Both the position numbers and the translations under genes were made by a program. Below are positions 27,301 to 38,600 of a DNA stretch of 64,000 nt, piece after piece; within the stretch, counting starts at the first letter, position 1; every line of letters starts with the position of its first letter. The notes under the pieces are model-generated. The model worked only from the letters and a program-made list of their open reading frames with translations, did no database searches and was not told where the DNA came from. Source of the stretch: Embiotoca jacksoni (Eukaryota; Chordata; Actinopteri; Embiotocidae); the NCBI GenBank assembly GCA_022577435.1, contig JAKOON010000012.1, positions 13,634,085 to 13,698,084 on the forward strand. The letters are read 5' to 3'.

Positions 27301-29165
27301 GGAATCTGGTTGAAATGATTTCAGGACTACAGCTGGATAAGAATCTGATAACTAAATGTAGTTTGACTGGTACTGGGTTTGGTTTATACTTTGTGTTGTA
27401 CTTGATTGCCTTTGGAAAAAACAAACACTTAAATTCGAATGCAATTCTTCCCACTATAATTTTGTTACTTTTAAAAATTCAGAATCAAAATTCAATGAAA
27501 GCTTGGCCACAGAATCCAACTGAGATAAATACAAACAAGACAACACATGTTGACGAGTAAGGAGTATGGTCTCACCTTTATGATTTCTGATTGGTCAAAC
27601 AAATAAATGAACTAAAGTTTTCCCACAGTTTGTCACATAAAGAGCTCCGTTCTTGTCCAAAAACCTTTAAAAACAACCAGTTAGCCCAACTGTTGCACAG
27701 GAGACATTCTCCTTCATCACAATCATTATGGATACACGAGTTCATTTGAATTCAATCCCACATACACCGTCCCGAGGTCCCTCATACTCACTGAAAATAA
27801 TCTATTACAAATAAACAATTCACTCTGGTTTGAGCAACACTTGTTAAAAACTACAGCTCGCAGCTCTTTTAGGATTTTTTTTTCCCCTTTTAAAATAGTG
27901 TAGTGGGTATTTGATTTGGGGCTGGCGGGTATAGAGAGGCATACTAAGAGAGGTACGAAATCACTGTTATTAAAAACAAATGCAACGTAACTACCGTCAT
28001 CACTCACTGTTATGAAGTTCTTCAAATGTGAAACGCAGAACGAACAAGAGCTGTAAAAATAACTGTGGCTGCTTTGCTGTTGTTTGCTTCGCTTCATCTG
28101 CAGTTCTAACCTGCTGCTGCTTTTACGCTCTTTGCCAACAGGTGTGACTCCGAGTGTAAATCCCGCTGGTGCTCTGTAACTAGATGATAGTGGTTTGGCT
28201 CGCGTCGCTGACACTGTGTTTCCTGTGTATTCTTGCAGGGTCTTGGTTCCCTGGACGATGACGACCCAAACATTCTCCTGGCTATTCAGCTGTCACTCCA
28301 GGACACTGGGATGGCAGGGAGCGGGTCCAACCACGAGGTCCTTGCCAACGAAGCCTCACTCGGTGCAATCGGCACGTCGCTGCCTTCCAGGCTCGAGCAG
28401 AGTGCTCCAGGTGCCGAGGTCCTCCCCAGAGCCTCTCTGAGCAGCTCAGAACTGCTGGAGCTGGGAGATAACTTGGCGAGGCTCGGCAACATCAGCAGCC
28501 AGTACTCTGCAGCCACCGGTGTTTCCATCTCCATGCAGCACTATGACAGTTATCACCGGTCATTCGGGGGTTCTGTGCCCATACCTGTAGCTTCAGGCGG
28601 CGGCGGCGGCGGCTCCTCCACCGGCCTCTTCTCTTCCACTGACACAACGGACTCGACCACGTGCAGCAGCCACAACCAATCCTCGTCCTCCGCGTTAGCA
28701 GCAAACGCTAACCTGCTGGGCAATATCATGGCTTGGTTTCACGACATGAATCCTCAAGGTATCACCCTGGTCCCCCCGACCTCCTCCGACACCGACTCGA
28801 ACCCGAGTTCGCTCCGTGCGGGCGGAGGAGACGGCCTCCAGGACGATGACAAAGGGAGAGTCGTCGTCCTCCCTGAAAGCCGGAAACCTCAGGAGGTGAT
28901 GGCAGACGTGGGTTTCTGCTCCCGGAGGCCGAGTGACATGGAGGAGAAGGACCGTGCTGTCGCAGAGAGGCCGACTCAGTTAGATCTGGTGGGGCTGGAC
29001 GCCATGCCGCTTCCTTACATGGCAACCCTCGACGCAAGTGGAGAGCACGCTGAGCGCAGAGGCTCAAAGGTCTGCCACGTGGACACTCCGCAATGTGACT
29101 CGGTGTCCGACCAGCTGCCCAGCACCAGCTCCTCCGAGTGGGAGGACCAAGTGCACTTGGTATGA
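3409..29165 (+). CDS. ankib1: ANKIB1: ankyrin-repeat and IBR-domain E3 ubiquitin ligase (Ariadne-type RBR), 19 coding exons
   Basis: This is an RBR ubiquitin ligase that passes ubiquitin through a RING2 cysteine. Coding exons: 3409-3596, 4281-4581, 5745-5927, 6681-6798, 10289-10497, 13221-13309, 13407-13551, 14007-14173, 15072-15160, 15992-16122, 18616-18750, 19608-19694, 20031-20097, 20760-20905, 21383-21561, 21733-21784, 25269-25380, 27186-27220 and 28239-29165. All introns are GT-AG and phases match throughout, giving 3,360 nt and 1,119 aa; human ANKIB1 is about 1,090 aa. Ankyrin repeats lie near residues 45-75 and 140-175. RING1 starts at C334 (CGIC), the IBR spans about 412-485, and RING2 is about 520-560 with CANC at 520-523 and CxxC at 546-549. 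The likely catalytic cysteine is C533 in NEGCNHMQC, by analogy with HHARI. The Ariadne-like C-terminal region follows, then a UIM near 816-833 (DDDPNILLAIQLSLQD). The protein begins MGNTATKF, so N-myristoylation is plausible, and ends DQVHLV. It converges with the TMBIM gene. Identification is from recognised similarity to human ANKIB1. Confidence 0.96.
6281..6373. repeat. (AC)n microsatellite, about 46 units, in an ankib1 intron
   Basis: Perfect AC dinucleotide run lying about 310 bases upstream of the acceptor of exon 6681-6798. A roughly 200-base pyrimidine-rich tract (6,460-6,680) separates it from that exon. Confidence 0.98.
6980..8240 (-). mobile_element. Degenerate Tc1/mariner transposon (relic) in an ankib1 intron
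   Basis: On the minus strand, a transposase-like start (ATG at 8,020, MPKSKELLKAFREKAVD) is interrupted by a stop after 22 codons. The core homology is at 7,318-7,542: GNVMVWSCFAASGTG, then TSKSTKLWLKKKK, both typical of Tc1-family transposases. Several frameshifts and stops separate the parts, so it is inactive. The left end near 6,980 begins ACAGTGCCTACAG, resembling a Tc1-type terminus. The right end is not clear; 8,160-8,240 looks like eroded terminal sequence. It lies in the large intron between exons 6681-6798 and 10289-10497, in the opposite orientation to the gene. Confidence 0.85.
12632..12720. repeat. (TG)n microsatellite, about 45 units
   Basis: Perfect TG run in the ankib1 intron upstream of the RING1 exon at 13,221. 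It is followed directly by a 25-bp unique segment that recurs after a second TG run at 14,596-14,680. Confidence 0.98.
12817..12849. repeat. (AC)n microsatellite, about 16 units
   Basis: AC run 97 bases after the end of the TG run at 12,720. The two runs are complementary, so single strands could pair with each other. Confidence 0.95.
13221..14173 (+). other. ankib1: ankib1 exons encoding RING1 and the first part of the IBR
   Basis: Exons 13221-13309, 13407-13551 and 14007-14173 encode residues 334-466. RING1 shows CGIC, then CGHEFC and CKACW zinc-ligand spacing. The third exon carries WCPEAGC and DCGKGHLFCW of the IBR. All zinc-ligand positions I can see are kept, with no frameshift, so the ligase core looks functional. 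These three exons are bracketed by a shared 25-bp repeat unit in the flanking introns (12,720 and 14,679). Confidence 0.9.
14596..14680. repeat. (TG)n microsatellite with one interruption
   Basis: TG run broken once by TACG near 14,657, in the intron between exons 14007-14173 and 15072-15160. Its 3' flank (14,679-14,703) is identical to the flank of the 12,632-12,720 run. Confidence 0.97.
18293..18360. repeat. Compound (TA)n(TG)n(TA)n(TG)n microsatellite
   Basis: ATAT, GTGT, ATAT and GTGT blocks in succession, in the intron upstream of the RING2 exon at 18,616. Confidence 0.95.
24385..24600. repeat. Probable interspersed DNA repeat fragment in an ankib1 intron
   Basis: Text such as TAATGAGCCAAAATATTTGG, then GCAGCCAAAACAGAGCCGAC and TTGGACTCGG, resembles a common, usually better preserved, teleost interspersed repeat. 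I cannot assign a family without a repeat library. Confidence 0.4.
25440..26850 (+). mobile_element. Degenerate Tc1/mariner transposon (relic) in an ankib1 intron
   Basis: Plus-strand translation in broken frames gives Tc1-transposase-like pieces in the right order. A segment around 26,000-26,060 reads like TAVYQTHTK followed by GGGK and a V-FSGVG block. Near 26,180-26,250 is QQNNELKHTRNIYKSYMKTK, the degenerate relative of the QDNDPKHT block. Near 26,285 comes a piece like FMEAL, corresponding to the NPIE-LW region. Stops and frameshifts are frequent, so it is dead. The terminal repeats could not be delimited. It sits in the intron between exons 25269-25380 and 27186-27220, in the same orientation as the gene. 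Confidence 0.75.
28239..29165 (+). other. ankib1: Terminal coding exon of ankib1: UIM and low-complexity tail
   Basis: The acceptor at 28,238 opens in phase 0. The first 20 codons give an acidic ubiquitin-interacting motif. The next 290 residues are Ser/Gly/Asp-rich and probably disordered. They include a glycine run encoded by GGC repeats at about 28,596-28,612 and the conserved block LLGNIMAWFHDMNPQ. The reading frame stops with TGA at 29,163-29,165. Confidence 0.93.
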
Positions 29166-31445
29166 TCCGGTCGGCTGAGATGCGAGGGAGCTTTTTCAGG
29201 AGGCCAAAAAGCGCTTTAGACAGCAGAAGAAATGGAGCTGACGTTCACGCGGAATGTACACAGAATGAAGAACGCGTCAGTCGGCCGGTGAATGCAGGAA
29301 GGAATATTTAGAACAAGACAGCTCTGCGGTGCAGTCAGATCGGTCTCCTGCTTCCACTGTACGCTCAGCCCTTCAAAGAAAGCACTAACTAAAGAGATCA
29401 CATTAAATTACTAGTTTTAAGAGTCTTTCCCTAAAATGGATGCTGTACTGATAAAATACAAAAAGTAGCTTTTTCTGAAGTCGAGTTTAGAGAAGACAAA
29501 AAAAAAAAAAAAAATGTAGAAACTAGTGTTTTTTTCCCCCACTGGAGTAAAAAGCTTACTGTATCAGTCTGGATCAGGTTGGCAGGAGATTTGTCAACAG
29601 TGAGCAGATTAATACTTTGCTCCAATCATCAATCTGTGAGACGCCGGCTGAGAGACAGTCCTGTCCACACCTGCCTACGTCATAGGTGCCAAACACTGAC
29701 TCGCAAAAACACTTTGCAGTCACCAAGTGGATTCTTTGAAGCAAATTGTGCCTGCTTATTACAATCTCAACGACTCGAGCCATATTTCTATTTGAGTAAT
29801 ATTTCCAGGTAGCTAAAAGCTGTAGTGTGCTTTGTAAAACTAGTTTCAAACCATAATGGTTGTGGACTTTATTTTGTGAAACATTCACATAAAAGAAAAA
29901 AAAAAAGAAACAACAGTTTGATAAATGATTGAGCTGAAAAGCAGGTGGGCTGCTCAGAAACATTTCTAGATGGACTTGACAATGGTTATTTCTCTCAAAG
30001 CCTCAGTCCTAACCCACTCTGAATACGAAGTGTCCTCCGAGCTTCACTAACAACAAATGCTGACGGGCCCAGAGGGCTCAGCGAGTCGGCTCACATTTCT
30101 GTGACAGCACAGTCTTGAATTCCATTGTAGCCCGTCTTTAAATTAATGTTTGAGCACCGCAGCCGAAGGTGGAGTGTCACGGATTAAGTAGACACTGAGC
30201 AGTCTTGTTTATGTACTGCAGGGAGGGCCAAGGAAAGAGATAATTACGCAATCACGTTCAGACTCGGGAGAATTAACGAATCAAAGCTGAGTCACGACAA
30301 TTTATCTCGGCGTCCCGTTTGATAAACGGCAAAGCCTTCGTAGATCTCCGCGGATGTCGCGGACTGCAGGGTGACGGATGGAGAATGTGTGCAGCATCTC
30401 AAACCACACGGGGCGTCCATGTGTTTGAAACGGCTCTCTACCGAGTTAGAGATTCAGTGCCTTTGTGTCACTCATCGTTACTCACTTCTTTTTTCGCGTT
30501 CTGAACTCCACAGGATCTGCAGAACAAAAATCACCTGTTACCTTAAACTTATTTCTCTCGTAACATTTATAGTGCACATGAGCGCTTGATTTTCTTCTTC
30601 TTCATTTTTTTTTTTTTTTCAACAAAATATTTGTAGCATGAGGCTTTTTGTTGGTTCTAGTGGTGTTATGTTAACACTGATTTGGTAGTAAAGGTTTTAA
30701 CGGTTAACGTTCTACTTTCTGCTCTTGTTCACAAATATTTTGAAGAACGATTTCATCTCTGGTCGTCGTGCTGGAGGGCCTCTCGCCCTCCATCGCTTGG
30801 TTTTCCTGTGGTTTACAAACTAAAATCACTGTATTGATTTGGAATGAATTGACCTACTGTATGTGCATTATGTATCTTACCTGAAGACACTAAAAGGGTG
30901 GAAAGTGGCAATATAAAGTAGGTATTTATTGGAGATAAACAAATTTTTTTTTTTTAAAAAAAGATCCATTTAAAGAGTGGATTGTGAAGAACCCCTGTGA
31001 AAGAGGAGTTTGACTATGAAGACTTGAATATGTTTCTGTACAGACTGACGTACATACATGATCTTTCCCCCTCTAGCAGACATATAGAGCAACATGAAAT
31101 CTAAAGATAGCGACTGCTTTGACAAGTGTCTTGAAGTTGTGAAACTGTGAGTGCCAAATGTTTTTTGTTGGACTTGATGTAAGTTAATCAGAAGCGATAA
31201 CCCTTCTAGTGTAACAGTATGCTGTGCATGAAGTGAGTACAAATGGAATTTCTACTTTATTAGTATTCCAGGTGATTTATTTTAAAATGGTAAAATAACA
31301 TTTTGTAACTCATTGAGATTTTCTATTGTAAAGCAACTAATCCTTGAAATGCTATTTGCACTTTCATAGTCTATACTTGATACATTCCCTCTTTATATGA
31401 AACAAATGTTTGGTGTGTAATGCCAATAAACCACGTGTTGAGTTT
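29166..31445 (+). other. ankib1: ankib1 3'UTR
   Basis: AT-rich non-coding sequence follows the stop codon to a canonical AATAAA at 31,425-31,430. No long homologous ORF is visible on either strand. The UTR end is predicted from the signal only. Confidence 0.65.
31425..31430 (+). terminator. ankib1: Polyadenylation signal AATAAA of ankib1
   Basis: AATAAA followed within 30 bases by TGTTGAG and TTGTGTTTTTTTGT, a plausible GU/U-rich downstream element. It is the best 3'-end candidate before the convergent gene. Confidence 0.6.
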
Positions 31446-32149
31446 TATATTGTGTTTTTTTGTCATGAAAACAAAGCGCAGGCAATTACAGTCAGACTTT
31501 TATCAGACTCAGTTTGATTTCTGCGTCTTAAAGACTCATTCAAACTACAAGGGATTAAAAAAAATGCTTTGATTTATATCAACATAAATTAACAGCTGAG
31601 TGACTAAATTATGAGTTCAAGCTTAAGCACCATATTCATATAAACAAATATTCAGCACATGAATTACTATATGAATCCCGGGTAGGAATATGGACTAAAA
31701 CAATTAGATCTCAAATACAGCTCTCCTGAAAAAACTGAACTGAAATGCTCCCTTCAAATGGGGTCGTGTTCTCCCCCTCTTGTATTTGCGGCCTTTGCCC
31801 TCTATATTTTCTGAACGCTCGGAGTTGTGACATGTTTGCGGACTTTTTTTTTTTGAAATGGTGCAGGCCACCATCATTTTTCACTGGACAGCGAGTTACA
31901 TGCTGTGTATCTCCACAACAGGAGCTGACCACGCACAAAAGTGCGTTACTCACCGTCAAGTACAGAAACGTACAGTGCACCAAAAAGTACCCGGATGGTG
32001 CATTTAACACGGTTTAAAAATTGAGTATCAAACACTGGACACTTTTAACCCTCAAAGGTCGCCATCTTGGCTGCGTAGCAGGAAGGGAGGGACCACTGAC
32101 ATAAACAATGTTTCACTAAAACTGCTGTTGGATAGCAGCTAGCAGTATT
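31446..32149. other. Short spacer between convergent genes
   Basis: About 700 bases between the predicted 3' ends of ankib1 and the TMBIM gene. No gene is recognised. A T-run and AT-rich text dominate. Short ORFs on both strands here lack recognisable domains. Confidence 0.5.
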
Positions 32150-32155
32150 TTTATT
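32150..32155 (-). terminator. Candidate polyadenylation signal of the TMBIM gene
   Basis: AATAAA on the minus strand about 530 bases after the stop codon at 32,679. The 3'UTR between contains a 26-base T-run (minus strand) near 32,645 and a C-run opposite the G-run at 32,384-32,396. Confidence 0.4.
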
Positions 32156-32678
32156 AATCGTGTGTGAAACAAAGGTTAAAAAAAACAACAACACGCCCAA
32201 CAAACACACCGATTCTTCTGTCCGGTAGCAGTAGTGAAAAATAACGACTTTTGTGTGGTGTTCAGGAACAGTGGCAGCGTACTCAAGAGCCTAATGTGAA
32301 AATTCTTTACGTCGGTGGCCCCCGCCCCTTCCTCTAAGTAGCCAGGATGGCAAGTGTCCAGCATTTCAAACTTCTTTTTTTTTGGGGGGGGGGGGGCGTT
32401 TTCATCCTGGTGATTGTAGCTCACTGCATGTTTCAGTATTTGACAGTGTGAACGCACTTGTGCGCTCAAAATAGTGAGTGTTAGTGCAGGAGTACCACGT
32501 TGTCGTTGCCTGGCAGCAGGGCTATCGCCAAGAACAATGTCGTACACGAGTTCCAACGGAAGGCCGCAAAAGTGTGACTTTTCATTCAATGTGAATCGAA
32601 TCTAAATTGATTTTGAGAGTATGCAGGCAGAGTGAGTGTCTCTTAAAAAAAAAAAAAAAAAAAAAAAAAGGTGGAGGA

Positions 32679-35600
32679 TCAGCGGCAGAGGCCAATGAGC
32701 TGCAGCAGGAGGAGGAACAAGGAGACGATGTCCAAGTACAGGTTGAGAGCCGCGAACACGTACTCCTCGGGAGACACTGCATACTTCCGGTGTTTCCCAC
32801 CCAGGATGAGCTGCGTATCAAACACCAAGTACTGCAGAGAGACGGACAGAGATGAGACGCTCCGACACTACCGACGGCTGACGTCGGAAGGCAGCATGTT
32901 TGTGGGATGAAAGCGACCGAGTGCCGGCTACAGGAATGGGCCTGAAAGGAAACACGGGCACTGTTTCTTATTGGTGGTGGGCCTGTGAAGATAAACGGGC
33001 CCGTATAAATAATTGGGTAGCTGAAAAGAAGTTGTGACTTGCTGCTGACAGCCCTGTTCAGCTCCGCGTGCAGCCGCAGTTTCTTCCACCGGCTGACGGG
33101 ATAGGTCACAACATTTGCTGATAATGCCAACAGCACGCAAAAGAGGTGGCTGTGGAAATTAGGCCCACCGCTGTTAAGCAGCGAATAATTGAAATAAAAG
33201 GGCAAGAGGACATCAGAGGCTCTTTTTACACTAACTACTGTGACAAACGCTGGTGGCAGGTTGCTCGGCCCGGACATCGAGCCTTACACTGTGTACGCCC
33301 GTTTGTCATTAAGCCTTCTTTGAAAGGTCACTTTCATTCCGATTCAAACTGTTGCGCAGAAAGTCATTTTGTGCCATTAAAGTTTGAGAGTACTTACTAA
33401 AGAAAACAGCAAAGTTCCCAGGCAGGCGTATACGATGTAAACGTACTGGAAAAGAATCAGACACACAATCAGCAGCAGCATGCGGCAACACAACTGACTT
33501 CACACTGACTTGTGATTGTTCCCTCCACAAGTGGGCTAGTTATCATTTAAGATGAAGCATTCTCGACGAGGGTGGATCATAAAGCTCCCAAGATTGCCCG
33601 TTGCGCGCGAACGATCTGCAGCATCGTGACGCGCGGAGAACACAGAGAAGATGTACCCTTTGTGAGTCAATACTCCGAGCGTCATTCCTTGATTAAAATA
33701 GGCACCTGGGTTACACATGCTTTTGTGAGCGGTGCGTCCGGGTGTGCCTGCAATTTGTTACGCACCTAAAACTCGAGCGGGGAGTGCACATTAAAGTTTG
33801 CGAAAAGAAGCGGCAGGGAGCCAAATCCGGTGAGCAGGAGCGGTGGGGAGCGATGATTGGGTTGTTGTGGGTGTTTTTAATGCGCTGCGAGCAGGCGTGT
33901 TGCCAGGTGGGAGAACCAAAGTGTCATCGCGTCACAATTCAGCTCATTTGCACTGAATGTTTTCCTTCAGACGCCTGAGAACGTCACAGTAACATTTGAG
34001 TGTTGACAGTCTGACCCTCGGAGAGGAATTCAGAGGCACAACCCCGTGAATGTCAAAATAAAGCCCAACTGGTTACACGCCCGACCTGATGTGTCTTTTT
34101 CAGGTTTGGACGGTGACATTCTGCCCTTCAGAACACTTGAAACACCTCCCCAGGCTCATCGCTTCATTGCTGTAGACTTTCTAAAGCACTTTCAGTGAGT
34201 TTGACACAAAACATGATGCGCGCCCTCTGATCATGTCCGCAGAGAAATCGCAGACATGCGGCTGCTGATTTTGATCAAGCGACACGATTTGTACCATTTA
34301 CTCATTAGGCTTATAGCTTGCTCCTGGTCGGTGCTGGCGCAGTCTCTGAACTTATTGATCCACCCTCCCAGCTGTATTATTATTGTTTAGCTTTATTCTT
34401 TACTCAAAACATGGAAAAGTGTAGATACTACCGTTACCGTTTCCACTCTAGTTACAGTAAATATGATACCTGATAAAGAGTGGACACAAAACGTTTCAAG
34501 AAAGCAGCGCATCTTTTTTTGTTCCCCTTTGTTTGTATCCTGTACAAACAGCACTTTAAAAAGCTTATTTCTATAAATACCTGCTGGCGGCCTGAGCCCA
34601 AACGCACCAGCAGCCGTCACAGTGCACGGCAGAGTACATTTAAATGCATCAGTCTGAGATCAGCGAGGCTCGTGAGAGGTTTGAGCGTGCACGCTCTCTT
34701 CTTTATAGTCTGCTCAGCACACAGGTCAGTGCCAGTGCATTGTGGGGATAAAAGCTACGAGGCCGTATATACTGTCTGCCTCTGAATGCACACTGCAGCA
34801 ATTCATTTCAAACTTGTTCTCACTGCAAACACACCTGGAGACACGGCCGCTTCTTGACTTACCTGTGAGCGCAGGATAGCGCAAAGCAACGCGAATATAA
34901 AGAGGGTCGAGGCAAACACCCACAGGCTCCCGCTCATTGCGGTGAAGTCCCACTGGTGGCAGAAAAAGAAAAGGGGGGAGGGGGGCGGATGACAGAAAAC
35001 TGTAGACATAGGCATCTCTCATTTACACTAATCTTTCCTCTAAAAGTGAGGGCGCTCAAGGTCATCTGCGCTGCAGCTGTGCTTGCGAGGCCCCGCAGAT
35101 TATGAAACGATGAAGACGTAGTGGAGTTCAGATCCTGACAGTTGTGGATATAATGATCCTGGATCGTTAATCAACGAGGTGCAGCTCAGACACGGAGGAG
35201 GGGAGCGAAGGTTCCCTTTTAGCCCGCAGTGTCCTTTTCAGATCGACGGAAGACGGCAGTTACTGCACGAGAATCACTAACGCTGATCACCTGAGGAAGC
35301 TGTGAGCCGAGCGAGCGAGCGAGGTGCGGGGATCAAAACGCCGTGTGAAAACTGCAGCGCTGGAAACTGCAAGATGAACGGGAAGTCGTAAAAAAATAAA
35401 CTATAAGTGTTTGTGGTGGTGACCGCTCACTCAGCCAATAAAACTCTTATATGTGCTGAGGGTACGATCACCTTTTACTGCACAGTATTTCCCTGCGTGT
35501 GCCGGCTGTTTAAACCTGACGTACACGCCTTCCCCGCTACAGATTACGGTTGAGGAAAGAGCATCTAAAGGTAGACAGTGTGATCATTGCACACCTGCTT

Positions 35601-38600
35601 GCATGTTTTATCTAGTCTAAGCAGAAAGTAGTCTGCATCGCCTTCAGATACAGTGACAGAATGTGTAAAAAGCCAAACTGCATTGATAAGCAATTATGAG
35701 ACTCTGAATGCAATTTGAATGTGGCTGACATCTCTTTTACTTTTTTTGTAAACACATTTTATTTTGATTACTTCTGTTCTGAGTGCATTTAGTTCTGAAG
35801 CAGCACACTAAGCTATCAATAATGCGATTCTCAAAAGGTCTCCCAACTTGTGCGTACTTGCTCAGCAGCTAATAAAACACAGAAGCTTGTAATTAAGCTT
35901 CTAAATGTCACGTACACAAGCATTAGTTATGTTACATAAAGTCAATGACACTTCAGATAAAGATCAACCCAAAATAAATCATCATTGTTTATCTAAGTCT
36001 TAAGTTAGCCATTCAGGAAATGTTATTTTGTTCAAAACAAAAATACGGACATGCCACTGCACAAACCTTCTCTCTGGAGGAGCATCATGTGCCTCGGATC
36101 AACCTGCTATCACAATAAAGCATGTAATACACCCGCCTGTCCACTAGAAGGTGGCGTGTCTTTGTGCTGCCTTGCAAAATCATGTGGTTTGTGACAACAA
36201 AACCACGTGACAAACGTGGTTAGGAAAAAAATAAATACCCACATAGTTAAGAGTCCTACCAAAACTACATTGCACAATAGTCCGCAATTTTCCTTACACT
36301 ATCATCCAAGGGCTTCACTGGTTGTATACTTTGTCAAATGACCTTGACACATGGCCTGTCTGATGTGACCAAGTGGCAAACTACAGTGATGTTACCCAGT
36401 GCCCGTAAACTGCAGTTTTGAGGATTAAAGTTCAGCATTTCCCCATTGCCATCTTGGGTTTTTTGGAGCCAGAAGTGACCATATTTTGGACAAACTGGGA
36501 AGGAGCAAGAGTTGTATCTGATTCGACCTGACTGACAACCCGATGATGCTACGCCCACCCACCTGTAACTGAAACCTGACTACACCCAAGGCATTTCAAT
36601 CAAAGTAGACAAGCCACCAAATGTACCACTTTATGAGACCTGATGTCTAATTAATGATGGGATTATTTTCACATGGACGACCGGAACACCGAACAGAGGG
36701 AGTGAATTTCGCAAATGAAATCAAAATGATTTTGTTTTTCATGCGAAGTTGAACAGGAGCCCGCCCCTTTGTGGCCATCAGTGGCATTGCAGTTTTAAGG
36801 CACTTTCGTATTGGCTTAATTTTTCGGACCGGGGAGCTGCGTCCATTGCTATATACAGCGTGTGGCTGTGACGTAGACGTTTTCCCGCATCGGGGATGGA
36901 AACTGTCATACGTGACAAGCTACCCTCTAGTGGACTGGCGGGTGTATTGCACAGATTGTATGATACAAAGCTGTTCTGAATGGGCCTTTTTAAAAGATAA
37001 ATTTGGTAAGATATTTGCTTTATTAGACAGTAACTGGTAAACAGGGCAGATTAAAAAGATGACTTCATTTCTGAACTCCAGATCTGTGGTAAGAGCTTCA
37101 GTCAGCGTGACGACACACCAGACAGAGGTTTAACTTTGTCCCGCCGCTGGACGTAAGGAATTAACTTGACCGACAAATATACTGATCTCAGCAGTAATCA
37201 TCATTTTGCCTGAATAGCAAACCCTTCAGCATTTTAAACCTTTCGCTGGGTGCATATAGCAAATGCTGCATGAGAGAACCTGGCCAACAGCTCAGCTCAA
37301 CATGTTCTCTCTGACTGCACAGGAACCACAGCTCAGTGTGGGGACATTTACCACCGCCTGCATAGCTAAGTCACCGCAGTTTATGAAATTTCACTTTTGG
37401 CTGCACAGCAAACGGAGCTCAGAGTGTGTGACAGATCTTACCTTTGACTGCATGGCAAACAGACTCAAGGAGAAGGACACAAGCCCGGTTGCCCCCACGG
37501 CCCACATAACTGCTTCGGCTTCAAAGTACCTGCATACGGAAATATCAAACAGATGTGCAGTGAGGAAGACGCCCCTCCTCCCCCCCCCCCCCCCACAGTA
37601 TCATGTCTAACTACTCAGCAGGCAGAGAGGATACATGAACAGTGGGGTTCTGTTCTATCCCAAAAGAGAGAAACATTACTTTTTTATAAGAAATGTGCTA
37701 TTTTTGTCATTAAATAGTCCGTATTATGTGTCTCAACTGGAGCGATGACAGAGACCCCCACTGGACGTGCACTGCATAATGTATCGCCAATGTTCATTTC
37801 ATATCAGTTATAGCCTCAGTTATAGCAATGTCCTATAAATATGATAATTTAAATGTATTATTGATAGTCAGGTCTCAACCGATGCCTTTTCTGACAGAAT
37901 GATACGCTGCTAAGAAAGAAGCGTCTCACAGATGGAGAAAAAAGTAAGTTGCGTTTACACAGGCACTGCCACAGAGAAATTGGTTTTGAACTGTTTGTGA
38001 TGCTTCAGATTTATCTTGAGCCAAAACCCCAGAAAATGGGATTCCATATGCTTTTTTAATTTAGTATAACCAGCAGCGATAACATCTTATCTGCGGTGAT
38101 GGCTTCATTGCTGACATCCAACATGCTATCAGATAAGGATCAAATAGGATTATTATTGTGTAAATTAGTCCCCATCAGGTGGGGAAGTCATCCCTGGAAA
38201 CAAACACTCACACTGCCACTGATCCAAGCATCAGGCCCTCTGCTACAGTCTGAAACGGAGACGGAGAGACAAATGGAAAGTAAATACATGACAAAAAAGA
38301 AAAAACTGTGAAATAGAGCAGGTGTGATGGCAGTTTAATTTGATGCCTGGCTGCTGCTGCTGCGTCTACTCACAAACAGACCCAGGGCAATAAAATTGAG
38401 GGGGACTTGACGACGAAGGTTGTCGCAGCAGGACAAGGCCACGATGAGCACCAGCACCGCCGCCCTGTTTCACACAGAATATAGAGTGTATCGTAAATAG
38501 CAAATAAACAGCCTATAAGCAGAAGAAGAAGAAAAAAAAAAAAGGCACTGCGTTCAGTGTGTGAATTCACTGAGTGCATTATTCGTGCACAGCCTAACCG

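Noticed and set aside
27726..28214. 162-codon minus-strand ORF
   Set aside because: Lies in an ankib1 intron, antisense, with no domain; no evidence of expression.
31930..32480. Possible non-autonomous DNA element in the convergent spacer and TMBIM 3'UTR
   Set aside because: Some text resembles fish repeat ends (GTGCACCAAAAAGTAC; GTGAACGCACTTGTGCGCTC), but I could not align convincing inverted arms or a target duplication.
32582..33277. 231-codon minus-strand ORF as a separate protein
   Set aside because: It merely reads across the last TMBIM exon in the wrong frame plus intron and a T-run; the correct frame ends at 32,679.
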